Shown here: positions 47,209 through 56,359 of the stretch, piece by piece
Layout of the letters: every line of letters starts with the position of its first letter
Position numbering within the stretch: the first letter of the stretch is position 1
Assembly (NCBI RefSeq): GCF_003131185.1
Contig: NZ_QFFU01000002.1
Span: forward strand, 124,001-188,000
Direction: 5' to 3'
Source: Pseudomonas ovata
Lineage (GTDB): Bacteria; Pseudomonadota; Gammaproteobacteria; Pseudomonadales; Pseudomonadaceae
Length of the DNA stretch: 64,000 bases
Position numbers and translations under genes: made by a program
The notes under the pieces: model-generated
What the model saw: only the letters and a program-made list of their open reading frames with translations
The model's database searches: none
Told to the model about the DNA's origin: nothing

Positions 47209-47520
47209 GGCAGTCGCTCGGTGCGGGGTAAGTGACCTCACAGTAGCGATTTACCGATAGTCCTAGAAATACTGAATTAACATTTGGTAATTCCATTAAG
47301 GAATTAAAGCCGTCTGACGCTTTTCCCGGCAGGACGGGTCGGGCAGCGATCCACTGCAATCGGGAAATACGCCTTCGTGCCCTGATCTTGCACAAGGCGG
47401 CTGAACAGAAATCAGGCTTATGCTTATGCGATAAAGTTATTTATTTTTATATATATAACTTCATTAGGCTATATGCAACCGGCCAAAAGCCATCCTTCGC
47501 ATGCCTGCCAAGCCTTTGTA
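47209..47520. promoter_or_regulatory. Divergent regulatory region with two operator-like palindromes
   Basis: About 310 nt between the small-gene/XRE-cupin pair and the ABC transporter. TAATTCC-ATTAA-GGAATTA at 47288-47306 is a perfect 7-bp palindrome near the leftward genes. AAGTTAT (47434-47440) and ATAACTT (47455-47461) form a second perfect palindrome within an AT-rich block just upstream of the transporter. Both are candidates for regulator binding. Confidence 0.5.
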
Positions 47521-48186
47521 ATGACTCTTGATTATCCGTTTATCCTCAGCACTCTCCCGGCCTTTGTAAAAGCCGTCGGTGTTACCTTGCAAGTGGGTCT
47601 GATCGCGATCTGTACCTCCTTGCTGGTTGCGCTGCTCAATAACGTCATTCTGATGTTTCGCACCCCGGTGCTGTATCGCCTGATCGGCCTGTATGTCGAA
47701 CTGGCGCGCAACACCCCCTTGCTGATCCAGCTGTTCTTCATCTATTTCGCGCTGCCGACCCTGGGTATCAAGGTTTCAGGCTTCAGCGCCGCGATCATTA
47801 CCATGACTTTTCTGGGCGGTGCCTACCTGACCGAGGTCCTGCGCGCCGGAATCGAGGCGGTGCCTGCAGCGCAGCTGGAGTCGGGCCGGTCCATCGGCCT
47901 GTCGGACTGGCAACTGCTGCGTCATGTGATCCTGCCCCAGGCCGGCCTGCTCAGCCTGCCGGCCTTGTTTGCCAACTTTATCTTCCTGCTCAAGGAAACC
48001 ACGGTGGTCTCGGCCGTGGCGGTGCCGGAGATTCTCTACACGACCAAGAGCTACATCGCCCTGTACTACAAGACCTACGAGATGCTCACGGTGCTGACCC
48101 TGATCTGCGTATTGCTGTTTCTGCCCTTGTCGCTGCTGCTCAGCCGCCTGGAACGGAGGTTGCAACATGGCCAGTTCGGGTCTTGA
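47521..48186 (+). CDS. Polar amino-acid ABC transporter permease 1
   Basis: A 221-aa HisM/GlnP-type permease with about five membrane segments. The EAA loop reads EAVPAAQLESGRSIGLSDWQ followed by ILPQAG. The start is uncertain: ATG 47521 (MTLDYPFILSTLPAF) matches the family but lacks a Shine-Dalgarno, while ATG 47473, 16 codons upstream, has TAGG six nt before it. It overlaps the next permease by 20 nt. Confidence 0.88.
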   Translation: MTLDYPFILSTLPAFVKAVGVTLQVGLIAICTSLLVALLNNVILMFRTPVLYRLIGLYVELARNTPLLIQLFFIYFALPTLGIKVSGFSAAIITMTFLGGAYLTEVLRAGIEAVPAAQLESGRSIGLSDWQLLRHVILPQAGLLSLPALFANFIFLLKETTVVSAVAVPEILYTTKSYIALYYKTYEMLTVLTLICVLLFLPLSLLLSRLERRLQHGQFGS

Positions 48187-48826
48187 GCTGCTCTGGGTCT
48201 CGCTGCCACTGCTGGCAGAAGGCGCGGCCCGGACCTTGTCGATTTCGGCGCTGGGCATTGTGTTCAGCACCGCCGGCGGGCTGCTGTATGGCTCACTGAG
48301 CACCCTGGGCATCACCTGGCTCAACGCTGTGCTGAGGGTGTACCTAGAGCTGTTTCGAGCCATTCCGGTGCTGGTATGGCTGTACCTGCTGTTTTTCGGC
48401 CTGCCGATTTTCTTTGGCTTGAGCATCCCCAGCTTCTGGTGCGCGGTGCTGGTGCTGAGCCTGTGGGGCGCCAGCGAAGTGGGCGAGGTGGCCCGTGGTG
48501 CGCTCAAGTCATTGCCCCGTGGTCAGCGTGAGGCCGGGCTGTCGATCGGCCTGTCGGCGGTGCAGCTGTATGGCCATGTACTGGTACCCCAGGCGCTCAA
48601 GCGCATGACGCCGCCGACCATCAATATCTACACGCGCATCATCAAGACCAGCTCACTGGCCGTGCTGATCGGGGTGGTGGACGTGATCAAGGTCGGCCAG
48701 CAGATCATCGAGCGCACCTACGAATCGGTGCTGATCTACGGCGCTCTGTTCCTGTTTTTCTTTTTTATCTGCTACCCGCTGTCGCTCGCCTCGCGCGTGC
48801 TGGAGCGGCGCTGGACACAAGCATGA
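48167..48826 (+). CDS. Polar amino-acid ABC transporter permease 2
   Basis: A 219-aa permease of the same family; RVYLELFRAIPVLVWLYLL is the family motif before the EAA loop ALKSLPRGQREAGLSIGLSA. It pairs with permease 1 to form the membrane channel. Its start lies inside permease 1 and its stop overlaps the ATPase start (ATGA), so the genes are co-translated. Confidence 0.92.
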   Translation: MASSGLELLWVSLPLLAEGAARTLSISALGIVFSTAGGLLYGSLSTLGITWLNAVLRVYLELFRAIPVLVWLYLLFFGLPIFFGLSIPSFWCAVLVLSLWGASEVGEVARGALKSLPRGQREAGLSIGLSAVQLYGHVLVPQALKRMTPPTINIYTRIIKTSSLAVLIGVVDVIKVGQQIIERTYESVLIYGALFLFFFFICYPLSLASRVLERRWTQA

Positions 48827-49605
48827 GCGCATTGATCGAGTTCAAGGGTTTCAACAAGTTTTTCGGCAGCCATCAGGTGCTCAAAGAGGTCGACCTGCAG
48901 GTCGCGACCGGCGAAGTCATCGTAGTCCTGGGCCCCAGCGGTTGCGGCAAGAGCACGTTGCTGCGTTGCCTCAATGGCCTGGAGCAGGCCCAGGGCGGCG
49001 AGCTGTATTTTGCCGGACGGCAACTGCTGGCTCCCGGCACTGACTGGCGCAAGGTCCGCCAGGACATTGGCATGGTGTTCCAGAGCTACCACCTGTTTCC
49101 ACACATGACCGTGCTTGACAACATCCTGCTCGGCCCGCTGAAAGTACAGCGCCGCTCGCGCCAGGAAGCTTTGGCCCAGGCCGAGGCATTGTTGGCGCGG
49201 GTCGGTCTGGCGGACAAACGCGATGCCTTTCCCCGGCAGTTGTCAGGCGGCCAGCAGCAACGTATCGCCATCGTCCGTTCGTTGTGCATGAATCCCAAGG
49301 TCATGTTGTTCGATGAAGTCACCGCCGCCCTTGACCCGGAGATGGTCAAGGAAGTACTGGAGGTGATCCTCGACCTGGCCCGGGGCGGCATGACCATGCT
49401 CATCGTCACCCATGAAATGGGCTTTGCCCGCGCCGTGGCCGACTGCATCGTGTTCATGGAAGCCGGCCGCATCCTTGAACAACGCGACCCCGAGTCTTTC
49501 TTCACCCATCCTTCGAGCGCACGTGCGCAGCAGTTTCTGGAGAAGTTCTCTTACGTTGAAAACCTGCCGGGCAAGCACACCGCGCCCAGGACAGCTGTCA
49601 ATTGA
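48823..49605 (+). CDS. Amino-acid ABC transporter ATP-binding protein
   Basis: A 260-aa GlnQ-type ATPase. Walker A GPSGCGKSTLLRCLNGLE is at about residue 35, the Q-loop at MVFQSYHLFPHMTVLDNI, the signature LSGGQQQRIAIVRSL at about 137, Walker B VMLFDEVTAALDPEM at about 157, and the H-loop in IVTHEMGFARAV. It powers uptake by the two upstream permeases. The fourth gene, the binding protein, follows after 26 nt. Confidence 0.95.
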   Translation: MSALIEFKGFNKFFGSHQVLKEVDLQVATGEVIVVLGPSGCGKSTLLRCLNGLEQAQGGELYFAGRQLLAPGTDWRKVRQDIGMVFQSYHLFPHMTVLDNILLGPLKVQRRSRQEALAQAEALLARVGLADKRDAFPRQLSGGQQQRIAIVRSLCMNPKVMLFDEVTAALDPEMVKEVLEVILDLARGGMTMLIVTHEMGFARAVADCIVFMEAGRILEQRDPESFFTHPSSARAQQFLEKFSYVENLPGKHTAPRTAVN

Positions 49606-49631
49606 AAGCCCCCAGAGCCCAAGGAAATCGC

Positions 49632-50531
49632 ATGACCACTGCCATGTTTAAAACCGCTCGATCCCTGTTCCTGTTGCCCCTTTTCGGACTTGGCCTGCTG
49701 GCCGGCTGCGGCAATGGCGAGCCGCCAGCCAAACCGGCGGCGACCACGCCCGTCGCCGCAGTGGCACCGGCCAGCTACCTGGACAAGATCAAGGCCCGCG
49801 ACAAACTGATCGTTGGCGTGTTTACCGACAAGCCGCCCTTTGGCTTTGTCGATGAGAAAGGCCAATACGCCGGGTTCGATACCGACATTGGCCGTGAATT
49901 GGCCAGGTCGTTGCTGGGCGACGCCAGCAAGGTCGAATTCGTCGCGGTGGAGCCGGCCAGCCGCATTCCGTTCCTGCAAAGCGACAAGGTCGATATTATT
50001 CTGGCCAACATGACCGTGACCCCCGAGCGCAAGGAAGCGGTGGACTTTACCAACCCCAATCTGAAAGTCGCCGTCCAGGCTTTGGTGCCGGACAACAGCC
50101 CGGTGCAAAAGCTCGATGACCTGGCCGACAAGACCATTATCGTCACGACCGGCACCACCGCTGATGTGTGGCTGACCAAAAACCACCCGGACTGGAAGCT
50201 GCTCAAGTTCGAGAAGAACTCCGAGTCTCTTCAAGCCCTGGCCAACGGTCGTGGCGATGCCTACGCCCAGGACAATCTGGTGCTTTTCAGCTGGGCCAAA
50301 CAGAACCCCGGCTACCGCACCCTGCCAGAGAAACTCGGTGGCGAGGCCCCGATTGCTCCGGCGGTAAAGAAAGGCAACATCGAACTGCGCGACTGGGTCA
50401 ATGGCGAACTGGCCAGGCTCGGCCAGGATAAATACCTGCTCAAGCTCTACGACCAGTATGTGCGCAAGGAACTGGCCGCTGACACCAGACCTGAAGATGT
50501 GATTGTCGAGGGTGGTAACTGGAAAGGTTGA
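49632..50531 (+). CDS. Amino-acid ABC transporter substrate-binding lipoprotein
   Basis: A 299-aa family-3 solute-binding protein. The signal ends at the lipobox LLAGC (residue about 25), so it is lipid-anchored rather than free. After an Ala/Pro/Thr linker the fold has KLIVGVFTDKPPFGFVDEKG, GQYAGFDTDIGRELARSLLG and NMTVTPERKEAVDFTNPN. AAGGAA precedes the ATG at 49632. Ligand unknown; an amino acid is likely. It completes the four-gene transporter operon. Confidence 0.92.
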   Translation: MTTAMFKTARSLFLLPLFGLGLLAGCGNGEPPAKPAATTPVAAVAPASYLDKIKARDKLIVGVFTDKPPFGFVDEKGQYAGFDTDIGRELARSLLGDASKVEFVAVEPASRIPFLQSDKVDIILANMTVTPERKEAVDFTNPNLKVAVQALVPDNSPVQKLDDLADKTIIVTTGTTADVWLTKNHPDWKLLKFEKNSESLQALANGRGDAYAQDNLVLFSWAKQNPGYRTLPEKLGGEAPIAPAVKKGNIELRDWVNGELARLGQDKYLLKLYDQYVRKELAADTRPEDVIVEGGNWKG

Positions 50532-50644
50532 TAATCAGGTCGGTCAATGCGGTGTGAGGGCCGCTTTAGCCGGGCGAGGGTGCCAGCACCCTTTCGTGCG
50601 CACCCGGCTTTCCAGCCAAAGCGGCTCGCCACCCGACCGGTCCG

Positions 50645-51745
50645 CTACGGCAATACCCCAAGCACCGACCAGATGCGCCTTGTGTCGACATCGGCATTGA
50701 CCAGTTCACCCAGCAGCTCGCGCAGCGGTTTGTTACCCCATTCGATGCCACGGTCGATCAGATAAGGCACCGGGCTGTGCGGCTCGATCCTGGCCAGGTA
50801 AGCGGAAATTACCTTCAACTGCTGATAGGCCGCTTCGCGTGATTGCGGTGTGCCGGCCGGCAAGGGTGCAGGTGCAGCCGCTGCGGGTGCGGCGACGCTG
50901 GCCGGCACTGGCACGGCGACAGGCACCGGCTCGGGTTCCGGGACGGGTTCGGGGTGCATGGACAAGAATTCCTGTTGGGCCTGGCGCTGAAGCTCCAGGG
51001 CGTGCTGCAAGGCAATGAAACTGGGGGCATCCTCGCCCAGATGCTGGTCGCTCCAGCGGTTGAGACGCTCCAGGTTGACCAGGCAAATGGTCAGCATCTG
51101 GATCTGTTGGGCAATGTCGCGCGCAGGCACTTGCAGTACCGCCTCGGCCCATTGGCGCAAGAGGTCTTCGGCTTGCTTGGCTTCGGCCTGGATGCGCTTG
51201 TTTTCACTGGTGTTGCGCCGCAGCTTTTGCGCATGTGTCCACTGCGCCAGGGTCAGGCCTTCGACATCGCGGGCCTGGATCACCAGCATGGGCATGCGCA
51301 CATTGAGGACTTCACTGTAATTGCGTGCAGCCCACGCCAGCGGCGGCGCGAGCCAGCTGGGGTCTGCATCTTCCGAGCGGGGATACAGGTGGCCGCCGTA
51401 GCGCTCGCCCAGTTCGACAAGCAACTCCAGCGCCACGCACAGGCCCGTCAGCCGGTAACGCTGCAGCCAGGCTTCGCCCAGCCACACCGCGACCATCAGG
51501 TCTTTGCTGCGCCGGCGCAGCAGTTCGCTGGCCAGCAGTTCGACCTTGGGCCAGTTGCTGCGCTTGAGATCATGCTCCCACACGCCTCGTGGCAGGCTGG
51601 CGTCGTCTTCACGGCGCGCCTCGCGCAACCGATCGACTTCATTGGAGTCCTTGAGGCTGTGCCCGGCGGGTTCATCGCCGGGAATGGCCGCGAGCAGGTC
51701 CGGCAGCGCCTCGCGCAGGCTGTCAAGGGAAAGGGCGTCGGTCAT
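50645..51745 (-). CDS. tssA: Type VI secretion protein TssA (ImpA N-terminal family)
   Basis: A 366-aa protein starting with the ImpA_N domain (LREALPDLLAAIPGDEPAGHSL, then GVWEHDLKRSNWPKVELLA), a helical middle, a Pro/Ala/Val-rich linker near residue 270, and a C-terminal domain with SREAAYQQLKVISAYLARIE and SPVPYLIDRGIEWGNKPLRE. TssA caps and primes the growing sheath/tube. Its ATG overlaps the tssM stop (ATGA). It is the last gene of the leftward tss operon. Confidence 0.9.
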   Translation of the reverse strand: MTDALSLDSLREALPDLLAAIPGDEPAGHSLKDSNEVDRLREARREDDASLPRGVWEHDLKRSNWPKVELLASELLRRRSKDLMVAVWLGEAWLQRYRLTGLCVALELLVELGERYGGHLYPRSEDADPSWLAPPLAWAARNYSEVLNVRMPMLVIQARDVEGLTLAQWTHAQKLRRNTSENKRIQAEAKQAEDLLRQWAEAVLQVPARDIAQQIQMLTICLVNLERLNRWSDQHLGEDAPSFIALQHALELQRQAQQEFLSMHPEPVPEPEPVPVAVPVPASVAAPAAAAPAPLPAGTPQSREAAYQQLKVISAYLARIEPHSPVPYLIDRGIEWGNKPLRELLGELVNADVDTRRIWSVLGVLP

Positions 51746-54700
51746 GGTGTGAACTCGGCAGTGGTGGTCGTCAGGGCAGGCAACGGGTCGATGGTCGGGT
51801 AGGGCGAAGGTGGTATGCGCACCGGCAATTCACTCAAGGTCAACGGCTGTTTGCCGCCGATGGCCTTGAGCGAAAAGCGCATGAACATCAGGGCGCCGGC
51901 GTTACGGCCCGACGTCTGCAGCGGCAGTTGCAGGGCCAGCGGCCGGTCGCCATCACCTTGTGAGGTAAAGTGGTTGATCGCCTGATTGGCGCGAATCATG
52001 CGCAGCAGCGCCCAAGGCCCCTCATAAGACCAGCGGGCGCTCAGATCGGTGACCGCCAGGGCCGTCTGGCGTGGGTCATCCTGCGGGCGCTGATTGCTGC
52101 CCTGGGCCCAGCGCAGGGTCAGGCTTACCGGCTCGCCGACCGTCCAGTTGGCGTGACTGATCGCTTCGGCCGGGTAGCTGACCAGGCGCGGGCCGGTTTC
52201 CAGGCTCCAGTCGATGATCTGGTCGGCGCCACGTTCTTCTTCACGGTCGCTGCGCCAACGCACCTCCAGGTCCATGCCGCGCAAGCCTTCCTTGTCGCGA
52301 ATCAGCAGCGGTCCCAGCCAGGCGCGTGCTTTTTGCAGGTTGAATAGAAACTCGGCTGCAGCACCACTGTTGCTCGACAGGCTGTCGGGCAGGCCCTTGT
52401 AGGCATCGGGCAGGTACTTGTCCGTCAGCTCGAGGAACTCGCGCACCCGGTCGGGGTTGGCATCCACCAAGCTTTCCTTGTTGCTGAACGGAAAGCGTCC
52501 GGCCAGGTAGGTGGTGAAATACACCGACAGCTGTTGCCAGGCCACCGCCGAGGTGTAGTTTTGCAGGGCCGAGCAGCGCAGGCGGGCCTGATCCCAGGAG
52601 GTGCGGGCCAGCACCGAGAAACGCCCGGTTTCCTGAGGTAGCAACGAGGTGGTGAGCAGCGTGCTGCAGTTGCTCATGTCCATTTCGTTGAATTCGTGGG
52701 TCACCAGTTGCTGGTACATCAAGGCCGGGCTGGTAGGGTTTTGCTCGCTGAATTTTTTCATCGAGCGCACGGTGTCGCCGATGCTGTCGACCAGGTCCAG
52801 ATCACTGCCCGACAGAAACTCGCGTTGGCTGGCAAGCCATTCGATGGACGGGTTGATCTGGCTCAGCGCATCGATGATCAGGGTGTACTGGCGACTCATG
52901 GATTGTTTGAGCGACGCCACGTCCGGTTCGCGGTAACTGCGCAGGGCCAGGTTGCGTGTGCCGTCCCAGCGGCTGAAGTCGATGGGCGAACGCAATACCG
53001 GCAGGTTCTGCAGATCCTCGACAGTGCGCCTCAACTCATTGAGGGCACGGGTGTTGAACTCCTGGCGCAGCAGTTCGACCTGGCGGTTATCACCGACATC
53101 GGCCACCGCCTGCAGCAGTTGCAAGGCTTTGTCCAGGGGCAGGTCGAAGCTCTGGCCGATGCTGCTACTCCAGTTGCGTGTCGTGTCGGCACGGGTCGTC
53201 AAGCGTTGCCACATGGCCACATCCACAGCCCAGCGTGCCGAGGCCAGCAGGCCCTTGCGATACACCGGTGGCAACTCGGTTATTTGTTGATTGATAAAGT
53301 TCTGGTAGCTGGCGTAGTACTGCAAGACCGCTGCCACGCCATTGCTGTCGATATTGCGCAGACCCTCCGCAGATTTGATCTGCGGGTTGGTCTGACTCAT
53401 CGCCGCCTGGATGAAATCCTCGCGCATCAGGATCTGGATGCTCTGGTCGAGTTTCTCCAGGTTGGTTTGCAGCTCCAGGCTGCCACTGCTCTGCTGGCGC
53501 AGAATGCCTTGTTGCTGATCGCCGCGTTCCAGCCAGCGGTCATAAAAGGTTCGCTTGGTGACCTTGGCGTAGTTTTCGACCTGATCGACCGCTGCCGGGC
53601 CGATCAGGCTGCTTTGCCGGGCACGCTGCATGACTTCCTTGTAGCCGGAGGTCAACTCCACCGAACCGTTCTGGCTCCAGGCGGCGCTGGTCTGGGTCAA
53701 CAACAGGCGCAGGCGGTCGATGGACGCATCGATTTCTTCCAGTTCAGCCAGGCTGGCGCGCTGGCCGGCTTGCAGCTTGCCCAGGTTGTTGGTGAGCACC
53801 TTGGCCAGTTGGCCGAAGTCGGCACTGGCAAACAGCGTGTCGAGCCATACGCGCATGGCGTCCTGGTAGCGGCGGGCGACCTGGTTCTTGATCGGTGTCA
53901 GGTCCAGTGGTGTGGCCAGGGGGCGCTCGGGTTCGTTGAGTATGCGCTGGTATTGGCTGTCCAGCGCCAGGTTGCGCGGTTGCAGGGCCATGCCGAACAG
54001 TTCGTTGGCCAGCAGGCTGGCTTCGTCCAGCGGCCGCTCGCTCAGCTCGAGGCCTTGATTGAACAGGTTGCTGCGTCGCTCCAGATTCTGCGCGTCATCG
54101 ACGAGACGTGTTGCTTGCAGCCAGGCATCGTCACTGTTGCCCGTGTTGTTGGGGGCAATGCCCTGAGGCATCCCGAGCTGATTCAGGTCGTTTTGCAGGC
54201 GCTGGCGAAGGGGGCCGAACAATTGTTCCCGGGCGCGCTCTTGCAGGGTCTGCTCCAGGCGCAGGTCCAGGCCGTAGAAGCGCGAGCCGGGCAGTACGGC
54301 TGTGCTCAATTGCCAGCGTGGTGTCGCCTCGAGCAGGTGCCAGAACCCCTTGATGCGCTGGCGTGCGACTTCGTCGTCCTGGCCTTGTGCGACCAGTCCA
54401 CGATTCTCATCGAGCATCCGGGCCAGGCGCTCGGCATCGTTGCTGCGCACATTCCACATCCAGGCCATGCCCAGCAACCAGATCACCCCGAGCACCAGCG
54501 CACTGGCGCCCAGCACGCGCTGCCAGCGTTCACGCAATTGCAGGATGCGGCTGATCGGCTGCGCCAGGCCTTGTTCGGCAACGATACGCTGGCGCCATAG
54601 ACGTCGGGTGAACAGGGGAGGCTCGGCAGTGCGCTCGTTTTCATCGGCAAACGGATCGGTTTCATCCGGACGCTGGGCGTGCGCCACGGCATTGCCGGCC

Positions 54701-55560
54701 ACACAGAAATAAATCCCTCGCAGGCAGGGTGCCTCGCCCAGGGCATTGCCCTGAAAAACCGGATCGCACAGGGTTTGCAGAGGGTCGTGCAGGTCCTGCA
54801 GGTGCTGCGGCAGCCGGTAAAGATCCGGATTGATCTCGCCGCGCAGGGTGCCCAGTTCGACGATCAGGCTTTCCAGCGTGTGCTGCATCTGGCCGACCGC
54901 CTGGGTGATCCAGTTCGGGTGCCAGGCGGTCTGCACGCTGTGGGGCGAGGTCCAGCCCAGCGGCAGGTCGTGGGTGCTGGTGGGCAGCACATTGATCAGG
55001 TTCACCAGCCCGTGCACCGCTTCGCCGCCACCAAACACCATGTACACCGGCAGACTCAGCCCGAGGCGCTGTTGCAGGTCGATGAATTTGCGCCGCGCCG
55101 CCTGGGCAATGTTGACGCTGTGCTGATCGTCGAGCAGGCGTTCTACATCGCTGAGCCAGATCAGTGCATCCAGCGGGCGTCGCGCCCGGCTTTGCAGTAA
55201 CAGGCCGACCAACTGACGCCACAGCTTGAGTTGCACGCTGGCGTTTTCGCCATGATTGAACAGGGCGGCGGGGACCACCAGCACCGCACCGTCGGGACCG
55301 TACCACCAGCGCCCGAACCAGGCCGGGCGCGCCGTGCTTTGCAGGCCCCAGCCTTGCAGCAGGGGGGTGGCCAGCTCGTCATCGCCGACCATCAGCAGCC
55401 AGGGCGTTTCGTAGCGGTCATTGACGCCCAGGTTGAGTTCCCATTCGCGCACGGCCTGGTAAAAGCTGCGGCTGGCGCCGCTCAGGTGCACGGCGCAGAA
55501 CCGCCAGACGAAGAACGCCACGATGGCCAGCAGCACCAGGCCGGCCACGATCAGGTCCAT
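51742..55560 (-). CDS. tssM: Type VI secretion inner-membrane protein TssM (IcmF)
   Basis: A 1272-aa protein of the membrane complex TssJLM. N-terminal membrane helix MDLIVAGLVLLAIVAFFVW, a second helix around residue 390 (VLGASALVLGVIWLLGMAW), then a large periplasmic domain. The cytoplasmic NTPase-like region reads PWLLMVGDDELATPLLQGWG where many TssM have GxxGxGKT, so the Walker A lysine is missing. ATG 55560 is annotated; a TTG at 55572 overlapping the tssL stop, with GGAG upstream, is an alternative adding four residues. tssA follows with overlapping stop/start. Confidence 0.92.
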   Translation of the reverse strand: MDLIVAGLVLLAIVAFFVWRFCAVHLSGASRSFYQAVREWELNLGVNDRYETPWLLMVGDDELATPLLQGWGLQSTARPAWFGRWWYGPDGAVLVVPAALFNHGENASVQLKLWRQLVGLLLQSRARRPLDALIWLSDVERLLDDQHSVNIAQAARRKFIDLQQRLGLSLPVYMVFGGGEAVHGLVNLINVLPTSTHDLPLGWTSPHSVQTAWHPNWITQAVGQMQHTLESLIVELGTLRGEINPDLYRLPQHLQDLHDPLQTLCDPVFQGNALGEAPCLRGIYFCVAGNAVAHAQRPDETDPFADENERTAEPPLFTRRLWRQRIVAEQGLAQPISRILQLRERWQRVLGASALVLGVIWLLGMAWMWNVRSNDAERLARMLDENRGLVAQGQDDEVARQRIKGFWHLLEATPRWQLSTAVLPGSRFYGLDLRLEQTLQERAREQLFGPLRQRLQNDLNQLGMPQGIAPNNTGNSDDAWLQATRLVDDAQNLERRSNLFNQGLELSERPLDEASLLANELFGMALQPRNLALDSQYQRILNEPERPLATPLDLTPIKNQVARRYQDAMRVWLDTLFASADFGQLAKVLTNNLGKLQAGQRASLAELEEIDASIDRLRLLLTQTSAAWSQNGSVELTSGYKEVMQRARQSSLIGPAAVDQVENYAKVTKRTFYDRWLERGDQQQGILRQQSSGSLELQTNLEKLDQSIQILMREDFIQAAMSQTNPQIKSAEGLRNIDSNGVAAVLQYYASYQNFINQQITELPPVYRKGLLASARWAVDVAMWQRLTTRADTTRNWSSSIGQSFDLPLDKALQLLQAVADVGDNRQVELLRQEFNTRALNELRRTVEDLQNLPVLRSPIDFSRWDGTRNLALRSYREPDVASLKQSMSRQYTLIIDALSQINPSIEWLASQREFLSGSDLDLVDSIGDTVRSMKKFSEQNPTSPALMYQQLVTHEFNEMDMSNCSTLLTTSLLPQETGRFSVLARTSWDQARLRCSALQNYTSAVAWQQLSVYFTTYLAGRFPFSNKESLVDANPDRVREFLELTDKYLPDAYKGLPDSLSSNSGAAAEFLFNLQKARAWLGPLLIRDKEGLRGMDLEVRWRSDREEERGADQIIDWSLETGPRLVSYPAEAISHANWTVGEPVSLTLRWAQGSNQRPQDDPRQTALAVTDLSARWSYEGPWALLRMIRANQAINHFTSQGDGDRPLALQLPLQTSGRNAGALMFMRFSLKAIGGKQPLTLSELPVRIPPSPYPTIDPLPALTTTTAEFTP

Positions 55561-55568
55561 GTAGTTGA

Positions 55569-56336
55569 TCAAAGGCTCTGCTCCGTCGCAGGCGGGGTCA
55601 GCCTGAGCGTCAGGCTGGGGTCGACGCGCTGTTCGATGTTCCACCACATGCCTTGACCCAAAAGGATCAGCAGGATCAGTCCCAGGCTCAAGGCCAGCGC
55701 CAGCCGGTAGCCGTCGGGCAGGCTGCTGCGTTGTGGCAATTGCTGGGCAGGGCGTGCACCCAGTTGCTCCATCTGCGCCTGGACGTCATCAAGTGACGGC
55801 GGGCGCTGGTAGATGAACGTGAACAGGGCACGACGCCATTTCTCATGCAGGCCCTGGCCGTTGCCACTGCGCAACCGGCCCTGGAAGCCCAGGTTCAGGC
55901 ACAACAGGTAGACCCGGGCCAGGTCACGCTGGGCCGGGTCGCGGGTGTCGAGCAGCTTCTTGATTTTAACGGGGACATGATCGCCGGCCATGCGGGTCTT
56001 GAACAGCCGGCTCTCCATCGGCTGCTCGATCCACAGCGATTGCCCGGCCCATGAGTTGAACAGCAGGAACTCATCGACCAGTGCCACGAAGGCCGACAGC
56101 GTGTCCTTGGCCTGGTCGCCATGGGCTTCGCCGACGGCCGCATAACTGTTACGCCACAGGCGGCGCGAGATCAGGCTCAATTGCTCGGCCACACGAGCGA
56201 CCTGGTCTTCGACTGCCAGGGTGTCAGGCAGGTCCTGCCAGAACACCAGCCACTCGATCCAGGCCTTGTTGAGTGCCGCGCTCAACGGTGCGCTGTCGTA
56301 GGGAGTGCCGTGCAGCGATGCGTCATTCTCAAACAT
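55569..56336 (-). CDS. tssL: Type VI secretion protein TssL (DotU/IcmH)
   Basis: A 255-aa protein. The cytoplasmic DotU domain contains FVALVDEFLLFNSWAGQSLW and LLCLNLGFQGRLRSGNGQGL, followed by a single C-terminal membrane anchor RLALALSLGLILLILLGQGMW and a short periplasmic tail. There is no OmpA-like peptidoglycan-binding extension, so cell-wall anchoring must come from another subunit. It lies between tssK and tssM. Confidence 0.92.
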   Translation of the reverse strand: MFENDASLHGTPYDSAPLSAALNKAWIEWLVFWQDLPDTLAVEDQVARVAEQLSLISRRLWRNSYAAVGEAHGDQAKDTLSAFVALVDEFLLFNSWAGQSLWIEQPMESRLFKTRMAGDHVPVKIKKLLDTRDPAQRDLARVYLLCLNLGFQGRLRSGNGQGLHEKWRRALFTFIYQRPPSLDDVQAQMEQLGARPAQQLPQRSSLPDGYRLALALSLGLILLILLGQGMWWNIEQRVDPSLTLRLTPPATEQSL

Positions 56337-56359
56337 GTGCGGTCAATCCCTGAGGCAGT

